Source of the DNA: Rhexocercosporidium sp. MPI-PUGE-AT-0058
Lineage: Eukaryota; Ascomycota; Leotiomycetes; Helotiales
DNA: 64,000 nt
Assembly (NCBI GenBank): GCA_020746875.1
Contig: JAGTJL010000003.1
Location: 868,001-932,000, forward strand
Direction: 5' to 3'
Shown here piece after piece: positions 55,132-64,000 of the stretch. The notes under the pieces were generated by a model. The model saw only the letters and a list, made by a program, of their open reading frames with translations. It was not told where the DNA came from and made no database searches. The position numbers and the translations under genes are program-made. Numbering within the stretch: position 1 is the stretch's first letter; each line of letters begins with the position of its first letter.

Positions 55132-56908
55132 ATGGTATATGTATCGCAGATGGGGGAAATGCGTCGGAGGGCTGCAGATGATGGCATAGAGTTCAGGCAA
55201 GGTCATGATGACTATCGCTGCGCGTTGAGGCAATTGCAAACATGTGAGGGTACCACAGCGACCTTTGAATCACAGAAGTACGTTGCTGAACACCAGGCAT
55301 GGGATTTAAACTGTAAGTCACAAGTCAATTGGCAACCGCTGTCTGCAACACAGGTGCTGACTTGTGCAAGGGCCGGAGGCTCCATTTCCAGGAATTGATC
55401 CGCGAGATCCAAAAACGCTGACAGTGCTTACCTCTACCTCGAGTCCTCAACCTCCCCCCATTACCCAACAAGAGCAGCAACGACGTCAAACTAGCAAGAA
55501 GCTACGCGGTCCTCAATCGAGCTCCTCTCAGTCATTTAATGCATCCTCATGGCCAAGAAGCTCATTGGGACAACGCAATCCGAACAAGAAGGCCAAAGTG
55601 AGCCACAGACAACCGCAAAAAAGTTCATCTCTCTCTTCAACACGTTCGAAAATACTCATATGTGACAATAGTGATGATGAAGGACTTAACATACGACTCT
55701 GCACGCGAAACATTGAACAGAGCGGCTTCACGAATGGCTGTCCGAGATGCAACACTCGTGAACACAACTTCGCAGACTGCCAGTTCAAAAACAAGGAGGA
55801 TTACCTCTCCCCGGTTCGTAACAGAATTAGACGACCACCCTTGAATAAAGATTATCAAAAGATCGACCCAGAACAGTGGAATATTGAAACACTCCGCCAG
55901 CAGACTGCGCAGTCTGCCGCAGCTATGCTGAGTCAAGAAATATCTCAAGGTGTTGATGAGACTGTCTCAGACCCCAGCTGGTTTATACCACATATCATTG
56001 GCTCTCAGATTCATCCCTTAGATCTAGCAAACACCCCCCGAGTTTTCGAGGCTGAACCCATGGAGCTCAAATATGGGGCCAGCTCTCAGTTCGCACAGAC
56101 TAGTCAGCCACAATCACTGCCCCCGCAACAGCATGTGAGTACTGGCTATGGGCCTGCAGATCCGATACCAATAACTTCTTCTGATGTACATGGAGTTCAA
56201 TCTCTGCTGGCTATTTTGAGACAATCCGAAGTTCAAAAGATTTCCAACCAACCTGTTGAGCCCAAGGTGGGTGACACCCTCCCTAGATACAATGATCCTC
56301 AATTTCGAATCTTGTCAAACCAGAACAGCACTTATAAGGCGGCTGTTGCCCCAATGGGTCTCAATTTGTCTGTTGGGCGGATATCCTCAGGCCATGATGG
56401 CCTCGACAACGGAGTTGCTGCCGTAGTGAGCTTTGAAAAGTCAGCCAATAGCATCAGCAGCAAGAATGGATTGAGTGGTAGAAGAAGCTCCTATGCGGTT
56501 AGCTCTCCGAGCTCATTTCTCGTACCAAACGCGGCCAATATGGCATCTGTCACGTATTCGCAACGACAGCGTGAAGAGTTCGAATTGCCTCCAAGTCCAT
56601 TCCGAAGTCGACTTCCAACATCAACCGTCCAGAAGCTATCCCGTCCAATGAATATTGAGCAGATATTGTATGCAAAGACGGCTGTGGTTGCGCCTCCTCA
56701 GCCTGGCTGTGACAACTGCAAGCATCCGGGACACATGTTGAAGGACTGCAAAGAGCCATGCGGACTCTGCGATCGTGCCCGTCATACGGCTAGGGAGTGT
56801 ACATTCCGTCTTCGACGATCGAACTATGGTTTTTGTGCTGTGTTTCAACTTGAAGGATGTTTAATGTTTGAATGGGTAATTTCTCGTGTGTGTCAGTGTG
56901 TGTGTTAG
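55132..56908 (+). CDS. Triple zinc-knuckle (CCHC) protein
   Basis: Two exons, 55132-55312 and 55371-56908 (about 570 aa), joined by a 58-nt GTAAGT...CAAG intron that keeps the large frame open. The N-terminus is MVYVSQMGEMRRRAADDGIE with a helical region. Most of the rest is Ser/Gln/Pro-rich and disordered. There are three C-x2-C-x4-H-x4-C knuckles: CPRCNTREHNFADC (about residue 175) and, near the C-terminus, CDNCKHPGHMLKDC and CGLCDRARHTAREC. RNA or single-stranded DNA binding is the usual role. The tail after TFRLRRSNYG may be misread if a late intron exists. No retroelement partner genes are present, so it appears to be a host gene of unknown function. Confidence 0.7.
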
Positions 56909-57386
56909 TTCGTGGGTGGTGAACTGTTGAATGATACGATAGCAAGTACGAGGGACATAAAAGATGAATCGCTGAGTACCTTGGCTAGATATTGATATAA
57001 GAATTCAAGGAATGTATATCGATTATGGCTTACTACGTAGAAGTCGTTTTGTGGGTGGCATTCAGCGAAAAAATCCGGAGATAATCCGGGATGAGATGTC
57101 TGAACTAAGGAGTATCTCGGGAACACGCTGTATTGCTTCTAACTAAAAATATCACATGCAGTTAAGTAGTCGGATGTTCTCCAATTATTTACTAGGACAC
57201 AACCTCCCTCGTTGACATCTCGTAGAGGTAAACATATCTTCCGTTCTGGAAGCAGCTACTTGCCACCCAGCGATTTGCCCTGTTGACTTTGAAAGTCGTT
57301 CTTGCACTCCAAGCCACAGATTTCGCACTTACTTCAACTCATTCATCATCCACAACAGGGCTATAAGACTTCTCTATGATTCTACA
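56909..57386. other. Intergenic region, no supported gene
   Basis: About 480 bp between the zinc-knuckle gene and its possible relic; nothing recognised. Confidence 0.45.
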
Positions 57387-58079
57387 ATGGCGTACACGTC
57401 GCGAATGGGTGTGGTGGGGCAGAGGGCGGCGAAGACCAGAACAGAGGGTGTCGCAAGGGAAGTGGGAAAGGATGAAGAAGCCAGGAACTTAGAAGACAAG
57501 GAGTAAAAGACAAAGCGTTCGAAAATCATCGCCTACTGCAGAAGCTGTCTCTCGGATATCCAGAAAGCAAGAATTGAAATGCTCCCAGAGAACGCAACAA
57601 TGCAGAGCCGAGCCAATCTCCAAACATGGATCAAGAGACAGAATTCCATGGCAGAGGCTTCAAATTGAATCCAAAAGCCTCAATCTTCTCTACAAGCCAG
57701 GGATCCGAGAAGATACTTTCCTCGTTATAAGAAACAGCGCATCTACTTCCTACCTGCGACTCTCGCAACCCCAGGAGCGTCTCAACTCTCCACATGTCGA
57801 CAGCGACTTAAACAAATACCACGAGGATGCCAAGAACCTATTCGATTTGATACTGGCACCCTGGGTCAGGACTAGCGGTTCATCTGTAGACAATTTCATT
57901 CGAGTCTATTTCCTGGATACCCTTCAACGTCATTCCCACCTATGGCTCCGTATCACCTGGTATCGATTACTCGAGCAGCGTTCCAGAGTCTGTTGTACAC
58001 GTCTCGGATTCCAGCGCTAGCGCCACCTTCATCGCCGCCGACACTAGAAGCAGCTCTCAAGCCATTCGCAACTGACTTA
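57387..58079 (+). pseudogene. Possible decayed relative of the zinc-knuckle gene
   Basis: The ATG at 57387 starts MAYTSRMGVVGQRAAKTRTE, which matches the start of the protein at 55132 (MVYVSQMGEMRRRAADDG) at M-x-Y-x-S-x-MG and RAA, but the frame stops after 39 codons. Further on, other frames carry coding-like pieces (SKSLNLLYKPGIRED, then DLNKYHEDAKNLFDLILAPW, and SISWIPFNVIPTYGSVS). This is either a multi-exon gene that I could not assemble or a broken tandem copy. No knuckle motif is left in view. Confidence 0.35.
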
Positions 58080-58322
58080 ATATACTCCATCAGAGATAGA
58101 TTTCCTGGCCCATAATGGCGTGGCGGCTGAATACATGGACAGGGATTGCACTATGGTAAGTGTTGTGGACTCGATCTTGTGCATTTAACGGGTATTGCGA
58201 TGTTGAACAATTTTTTTGGTACCAGCGATGCCTATTCAGTAGAGGAAGTTGATGCCGGGAGAGATTTATCGGCCTTTGACAAGTGCTGTTGCTGAGGTTG
58301 AAATGGTTTTGGAAACGAAATT

Positions 58323-58985
58323 TCAGGTGCGAGAGGTTGGACGGTCTTGGATGCAGGAGATATTGTTGTTGAGTTGTGAGATGAAAGAATATTGTGCATT
58401 ACATTTGGCTTCATGGCCGGGCAAAAATGCTTGTTGCGTTGGAAGATTTGCTCTACTCTGGCCTTCATTGCGGATGTTTGTTTCAGAGAAGTCTGTAAAG
58501 TTCTCATTATAATTGTACTTTTCCTTCTTCTCTTTTTCCCCTCGTGCTTCAACATGGACTTGGGAATTCGATGAAGGAAGGGCTTTTGTCATGTCATACT
58601 CGATGTGATCAAGTGTCGATTGAACATTGCAACAGATAGAAAAGTATTGACGTGAAACAACAGATCCGCTACTCTCATAAGAGAGATCAGGGTCTTTCAG
58701 TTTCGTTGCTCGTGGCTCAGGATACAAAAGTCCATCCTCTGTTTCTACACCCAAAAGCTTTTTGACGAGCAATAACGCATCCTTAATATTGAGCCCTCGA
58801 TGTTGCAGGCAGGGGCATGCGGTAAGGCAGTCATGTTTGGAGGGGAATTGCTTGGTGTGATAATGGAGTCGGAGCGATATTAAAGTTACAGAATTTGCTT
58901 TCAGCATAGATTTTAAAGACATAAATTTTATTTCTTGGGCGGAGAGGACCCTATTTCGTTGTCCGGTTCGCTTAAATACATTCAT
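58323..58985 (-). CDS. Hypothetical protein
   Basis: A 220-codon frame from the ATG at 58985 (MNVFKRTGQRNRVLSAQEIK) with mixed polar composition. It contains GLNIKDALLLVKKLLGVETE and a Lys/Glu/Asn-rich segment (EARGEKEKKEKYNYNENF). No domain, signal peptide or splice evidence. Long for chance in this AT-rich stretch, but unsupported otherwise. Confidence 0.3.
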   Translation of the reverse strand: MNVFKRTGQRNRVLSAQEIKFMSLKSMLKANSVTLISLRLHYHTKQFPSKHDCLTACPCLQHRGLNIKDALLLVKKLLGVETEDGLLYPEPRATKLKDPDLSYESSGSVVSRQYFSICCNVQSTLDHIEYDMTKALPSSNSQVHVEARGEKEKKEKYNYNENFTDFSETNIRNEGQSRANLPTQQAFLPGHEAKCNAQYSFISQLNNNISCIQDRPTSRT

Positions 58986-59066
58986 AACATCGTGAGGACC
59001 TCCCAAAACACCGAGTTTCTCGTGTCTATCTGTTTATCAAAGCTTTACCCATTTCATCATCACAGA

Positions 59067-61081
59067 TCACATCGAAGCGTCCCGAGACTCAATTCTCGTC
59101 GCAGCACTCTCCACTAACTCCTTCTCTGAGGTCACAGTACCCTCACCAACAGACCTCGTCTCAATATTCACAAATTTACCCGTCTTCCACAATTTCCCTT
59201 GCGCAGCGCGAATGAACCATGGAGGGTTCGTGGTGTTTGGCTTGTAGGTCCAATATTCAGCGGCATCAGCATCGGGTGGCTGGATCCTGCCTCGCGAGAT
59301 GATTGTCGTGACGTAGATCAGACCGTTAAGGACGCTGTAGGTGAAGAGACCTGCGATCAGACCGTATGCGACTGAGTAGGTTAAGGGCATGGAAACAATG
59401 GTGACGAAAGCTGGGAGGGCGTCACCGATGAATGCCCAGTTCACAGATGTGACTTGGCGCATCATCATACAGCCTACGAGGATGAGAGTACAGCCAGTTG
59501 CCCATGGCGGGATTGAGGCGAATATGGGAGCAAAGAAGATGGACACGAGGAAGCACACCCCAGTTGTGATAGCAGTGAGTCCAGTCCGACCCCCTTCGGT
59601 AATACCAGCTCCAGATTCAATGAATGCTGTCACTGGCGAGCAGCCGAGGAGAGATCCGATCGAGATTGTGACGGCATCGCAGCAGTATGCCAAAGTAGAG
59701 CGGGGGAAATCGCCGCTTTCCGGATCTACCACTCCTGAGAAACGTGCCATGGAGTAGAGAGTTGCTGTTGCATCAATGATATCCACGTAGAGAAAAGTGA
59801 ACAGTGCAAGTGCAAAGTGTCCGCCAGCAGCACCAATATTCCAATCTTGAGCGACGAAAGTATTTTCGATTGGGTGGAAGGCAACAACCTGCTTGAAGAA
59901 TTCGAACATGTGATCGCCAGCTTCAGTGTTGGGGAAGAAGGTAAATGTTGTGTCTCGCCTGGACAAAGTCAGAAGTGTATATAATGAGAGAAGTGGGAAC
60001 TGACGGCCATGATATGACGGAGACGAGAGTGATCCCGATGATTATGGCAGACTTCACTCGATAAGACATGAGAAAAGCTGTCAAGACTCCTCCGCCCATG
60101 ACTCCAATCCACAGCTGTTTTGTGATTAGTAGGCATGTGATGAATTCAGTCAGGAGAACCTACAGTTGGGTTTTGCATCTTGTGGCTTGTACATCTACCA
60201 CTGGATGGGTCGATGTACTGTGGAGGACATCCAGCAAGGTCTGTGGGAGTGACATTCGATCCCGAGATTAATCCGATTCCTGAGTATGACATTCCGATTT
60301 CTGTCAGGAAGATACCAATACCGACTCCACTTGCGACTTTGACTGAGGCAGGGATGACTTTGACGAGCCATTGGCGCATGCCGATCAGGGAAAGAAAGAC
60401 GAAGATCCAGCCTTCAATGAACACAGCGGTGAGGGCAAGTCCATAGGAGACGGATCCAGTACCATGAAAGCCAACGACTTGGTAAGTGAAGTAGGCATTC
60501 AGTCCCATTCCAGGCCTGCCATTCATTAGTGTTAAATACGATGCTTGAAGATGGACCTTACGCCAAGGCAACCGGAAGATTGGTAAGGAACCCAAATACA
60601 ACCGAGCCAATGCCTGCAATTGCTGCCGTCGCCGTAGTGAGATCACGCTTGATACCTGCGAACATCAGCAAGGAGAGTTCCACAAGATCCAAGAGGTCAT
60701 ACCGATCAAGCATCTGCCATATTCTAGGTCTTCGGTGCATGAAGGGTCTGTTAGATTCTTACAAACGCAGGTTGCTCCACTCTCGGAGAGGATGGATGAC
60801 TTCAGACACATTAGTGATGGAAAGCCCCAACAGCTACCCGATACTAACATTGACAGCTATGATGTAGGCCATAGTGAAGAAGGTAGTCAACCCAGCTCGT
60901 AGTTCAGTGACAAAACGGGAGCCCTTCCGTTCTTTCGGCTACATATTATCAGCGGTGTCCGATTTCCAATATTGAGAGGGAAATATACATGGCCTGAGCC
61001 ATCCAATCGAAATACACGACCGAAGGTCGATCTTGCCACTTTCTTGTCGAGAACACTGATGGCATTGCTGATTGAATACAT
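59067..61081 (-). CDS. azgA: AzgA-type purine (adenine/guanine/hypoxanthine) permease
   Basis: About seven exons from the ATG at 61081 (MYSISNAISVLDKKVARSTF) to the stop at 59067. The first intron joins RLDGSGH to PKERKGSRFVTELRAGLTTF, then FTMAYIIAVN, the AzgA N-terminal block. Later come KRDLTTATAAIAGIGSVVFG, LPVALAPGMGLNAYFTYQVV, GVGIGIFLTEIGMSYSGIG and, in the last exon, LFTFLYVDIIDATATLYSMA and SPVTAFIESGAGITEGGRTG, which line the substrate path in this family. About 12-14 membrane helices are visible; the C-terminal 60 residues are cytosolic. Expected role: proton-coupled purine uptake at the plasma membrane. Paralogues of AzgA exist in many fungi, so the exact substrate is open. Confidence 0.92.
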
Positions 61082-62654
61082 GATTGCGAATTTGAACTTG
61101 TTTGACAGCTCATGGAGAAAACGTGGGCATGAAGAGGAAGTTATACAGCTGTCAAAAAAAAAAGCGGAATATCGTCCTTGGAAACCCCCTAGCAGTAAAC
61201 AGGCGGGTTTGAGAAGGACAGTGAAATTCTTCAAAAGCGAATCAAAACTGAAAACAAGGGGCTGTTTCCTGTCATGTTCATTATTAGCTGGGATTAGTAG
61301 CCACTCACATGTCCTGAACTGTTGTTGCAATACGGGAGTATGAATGTCACTGCGACCGTAGACCAGCAGATATGATCTGAAACCAGTGTACTGCATGTTT
61401 CCGTGTGAAACCCAATCATTTAGACATGGAGAGAAAAGTAAGGGCTCAAGTCGAGTACTTTTTCACAGGATGAGCGAGAGGGTGAAGCGAGAGGAATTGA
61501 TGTCGCTCCAGCCCCTTTTCGATAGCTCAAATCCAGCCCTGAAAGGTCTGGATATCATCAAGCCTTCTATGAACGTCCACCTGAACCATATTGTCCGATT
61601 GTTAGCCACCACTTAGTTGACTCAAGACTCTGTCGTAAAGACATATGTGGAATGGCTCTTTGAAATACACCCCAGAAAGGGGATCTGTGCTACTGGTGGC
61701 TACCTTGTGTTCCTGACGCACGATGCTGTGGCGACATGCGTTGAAATCTCTGACCGTCGTTTTGTCGCACACAGGACTGGATCTCGAGGGTGGGCACCTC
61801 GAGATGCATACATCATCGCGCAAAAAGTCCAGATCGATGAGAAAACTTCGTCTGCCCGGCCAGTTGACATCTCCCTACTCCAGGATTGGAGATTGCCATC
61901 ACGAGATCACGGGGGAGTGCTGCATGAGATAAGGGATCGTGAGATAGCACTTCCATCCATTCAATGGCCGTAGAATCAGCCCTGATATTGCGATTGGAGG
62001 TGTTGTGGTGAGGGTGGAAGGATGATGGAGAAGAGGGAGCGAAGGTCAGAGCGGAAGGAAGTGATGAATGTGGTGGCTTCTGACCTGTCTCCTCGCTTTG
62101 CAGGCATCGCCCAATCCAGGATGGTGCCCCTCGCTTGCTGCACCTCTGGTCAGTTTTCCTCGTCTATCCCTTACTCTTCTTCTCACATCATTTACTGTAC
62201 TCAACGTCTCAAAGCAACCCACCGTTTATCAAACCGGCCTTCTTCTGTAGACGGGTGGGTTCTCGTGCAACCAGTTGCTGCTGTGCTCCTTGGATCTTAC
62301 TGTTAGCGTTGTATCTGGCCAGAGCAAAACGGCACCTATCGGATGCCGTATCTCGACGGCAACGTGCATCTGCAATATCGCATTCGAACACGACCATGCT
62401 ATCCCCAGCGGAAGGCAAAATGGGTGGGCGCTCGTTTGCCCCTCCCATATGCAAGGGATAGCCTCTCGTTTCGCATCATGGAATATCATCCTCGTGGCTG
62501 AAAAAGAAATATGTCACATTTCAACATGACTTCCTTCTGATCGATTCATGGATACTATACCCTTTCTACCTTGCCACATCATTCAAGGTAGATCATTTGC
62601 TTATCCCACCGTTTATTTATAGATCTCCCGTTAAGATCGCTCATTTCGTTCAAG
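61082..62654. other. Intergenic region, no supported gene
   Basis: About 1.6 kb between the divergent permease and the last gene. Several 70-120-codon ORFs overlap in different frames; none shows motifs or splice-supported continuation. Confidence 0.5.
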
Positions 62655-64000
62655 ATGTTCGATGTATCTTGGACGGACCCCGCCAGAGAAACTGTGGGCC
62701 AACGCAAATTTCGTAAAGAGCAAGAAGCCGGGAACGGAACGAGTCGAAAAACTCCAGGGTTATCCAGGGGATCATCTCTTCGAAGTTCAAACTCATCGGG
62801 ATTGACCTTTGGACAGAAGAAGCCGTCTCTTCTGAATCTCTTCAGCTCCAATGACGCAAGTAGAGTCGGATATCGTACCCAAACCCCTGCTCCAAAAACT
62901 GAATATCCCATCAGCAATTCTCAGAGACTGTCTTCTTATACGGCGGATTCCGACTCATCTAGCCGAGAACTCCCAGCAACGACCACCCGGGTACCAAAGA
63001 ATGGCTTCTTTGGAAGAAGTCCACCATATTACTCCGAGGGTGAGCTTTCTGCTTGCTCCGAAGGTGCGTACATTTCCGACCTTATTTTGCACCCGTATTA
63101 ATCATTTTTTAGTGTCCGAATCCGTCTTCTCAGGGTGGACTGGAAAGTCAGCCATGACAGAATCTACCTGGGACTCTGGTGCGGAGTCTGTTACAAGCAC
63201 TGGGAAGGTTGTCCAGCCTCTGAGCGGAGACTCTTTCGTCAGTCAGAGCACTGAAGTCACGGTATCCTCTCGAGAGGGTATCAAGACCGCAGAACAAACA
63301 GCCATGATTATCCATATCTCAGCATCTGGGACTATGCCAATTCTCGTGAAAGACTCATCAGGGAAGGCGTAAGTGAATCGAACTTCCTCCTGTGCGAGCA
63401 AGTCTGATTATCTAGTTCGCCTCCGTCTTCCACCTTCGAATTTCCTCTTCCCATCACCGTAGAGCCCAAGACTCCCCCAAAAGACACTGCGAGGAGTGAG
63501 AGAGTCAACCAACGCATCGGATCACCAATGGTAAGGCGAGCTCAGCCATCGTATACATGGAAGCCGCCCGAGACGTGGGAGTGTGACAGTGGGACGCCCC
63601 AAGTTCCTCAACGACGCTCTCCTACAGCACTTCGTCCAATCAAAGAGAGGCGACACAAGATACCTCCATCTGAGATTGCGCATTTGCAGAGGAGCATTCG
63701 TCGAATGGAAGCCGCGAGTCCTAAGATCGTGCTTGAACGTCTGAAGGAGGAATGGATCGAGGTTACCGATGCGTTTGTCTACAGGGAGCTGGAGTTGGAG
63801 AAGCAGCTTTGGATGTTGACCGCACTGAGGATTTTGAAGAGCAAGTCTAGTCAAGAAGAGATTGTTGTATCTGCTAGCCCAAGACCGACAAAAGTCTTAT
63901 CTCTGTATGAGAATCATGGTATGTCAGCCAACTCTAGTATCCTTACCACTTTTCACTGACGATAATGCAGCGTCATGCTCTTCTCTCTCCGCACTAACAA
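62655..64000 (+). CDS. Conserved-looking fungal hypothetical protein, 5' part (cut by window end)
   Basis: Four exons are visible: 62655-63063, 63113-63368, 63416-63918 and 63971 to the window end. The introns of 47-52 nt have GTGCGT, GTAAGT and GTATGT donors and keep phase throughout. The first 300 residues are Ser/Thr/Pro-rich and disordered (WTDPARETVGQRKFRKEQEA, then SSREGIKTAEQTAMIIHISA). A helical region follows (HLQRSIRRMEAASPKIVLER, then VTDAFVYRELELEKQLWMLT). I do not recognise the family. The regular introns and the ordered helical block argue for a real gene; the C-terminal part lies outside. Confidence 0.8.

Noticed and set aside
61386..61973. Two adjacent plus-strand ORFs as one gene
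   Set aside because: They are in different contexts with a stop between them, no motif, and no good intron joining them.

Overview
The window reads as nuclear DNA of a filamentous ascomycete (Pezizomycotina; a plant- or litter-associated Leotiomycete is my guess). Evidence: genes broken by short introns of about 45-100 nt with GT(C)-AG borders and CTAAC-like branch sites, fungal core genes (VPS5, TAF5, MED11, an AzgA-type purine permease, a SulP anion permease), CBM1 and LPMO-like secreted proteins, and a Tc1/mariner copy damaged only by transition-type changes, as expected from repeat-induced point mutation (RIP). All exon borders were inferred by eye from reading frame, splice signals and family motifs.

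Layout. 0-11.2 kb: a carbohydrate/secretion block with two histidine-brace LPMO-like proteins (171-1050, 10390-11214), a CBM1-tipped Ser/Thr-rich stalk protein (7855-9166), an APC amino-acid/choline-type permease and a cytochrome P450. 11.7-21.7 kb: a dense housekeeping block with an uncertain basic protein, a flavin-reductase-like protein head-to-head with mitochondrial ribosomal protein bL31m, the retromer sorting nexin VPS5, and TAF5 head-to-head with MED11. 21.7-30.6 kb: a gene-poor, decaying island with a broken leucine-rich gene, a small coiled-coil ORF and a complete but dead 1.9-kb Tc1/mariner element with TA target duplication. 30.7-37.2 kb: an intronless GCN5-like acetyltransferase, an F-box/LRR protein, a zinc-knuckle protein and a GNAT acetyltransferase. 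37.2-42 kb: sparse, with a heavily broken coiled-coil pseudogene and an unknown ORF.

42.7-50.3 kb: metabolism and transport (SulP anion permease with STAS domain, secreted bicupin oxalate decarboxylase, DUF1275 membrane protein). 50.3-58.9 kb: a second accessory stretch with a small coiled-coil gene, a 0.4-kb non-autonomous repeat element, a frameshifted coiled-coil relic, a triple zinc-knuckle protein and a possible decayed relative of it. 59-64 kb: an AzgA-type purine permease and the 5' part of a conserved-looking fungal gene that runs off the window.

Functional links: the LPMO-like proteins, the CBM1 protein and oxalate decarboxylase all act outside the cell and fit a polymer-degrading or plant-associated lifestyle. 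TAF5/MED11 and bL31m/flavin reductase each share one short promoter region. The most unusual signals are three inferred GC-AG introns (two in the P450, one in the permease), the intact intronless GCN5-like gene beside the dead transposon, and the recurrence of small coiled-coil and zinc-knuckle genes, several of them broken, in the gene-poor stretches. I did not find a clear novel multi-gene system.
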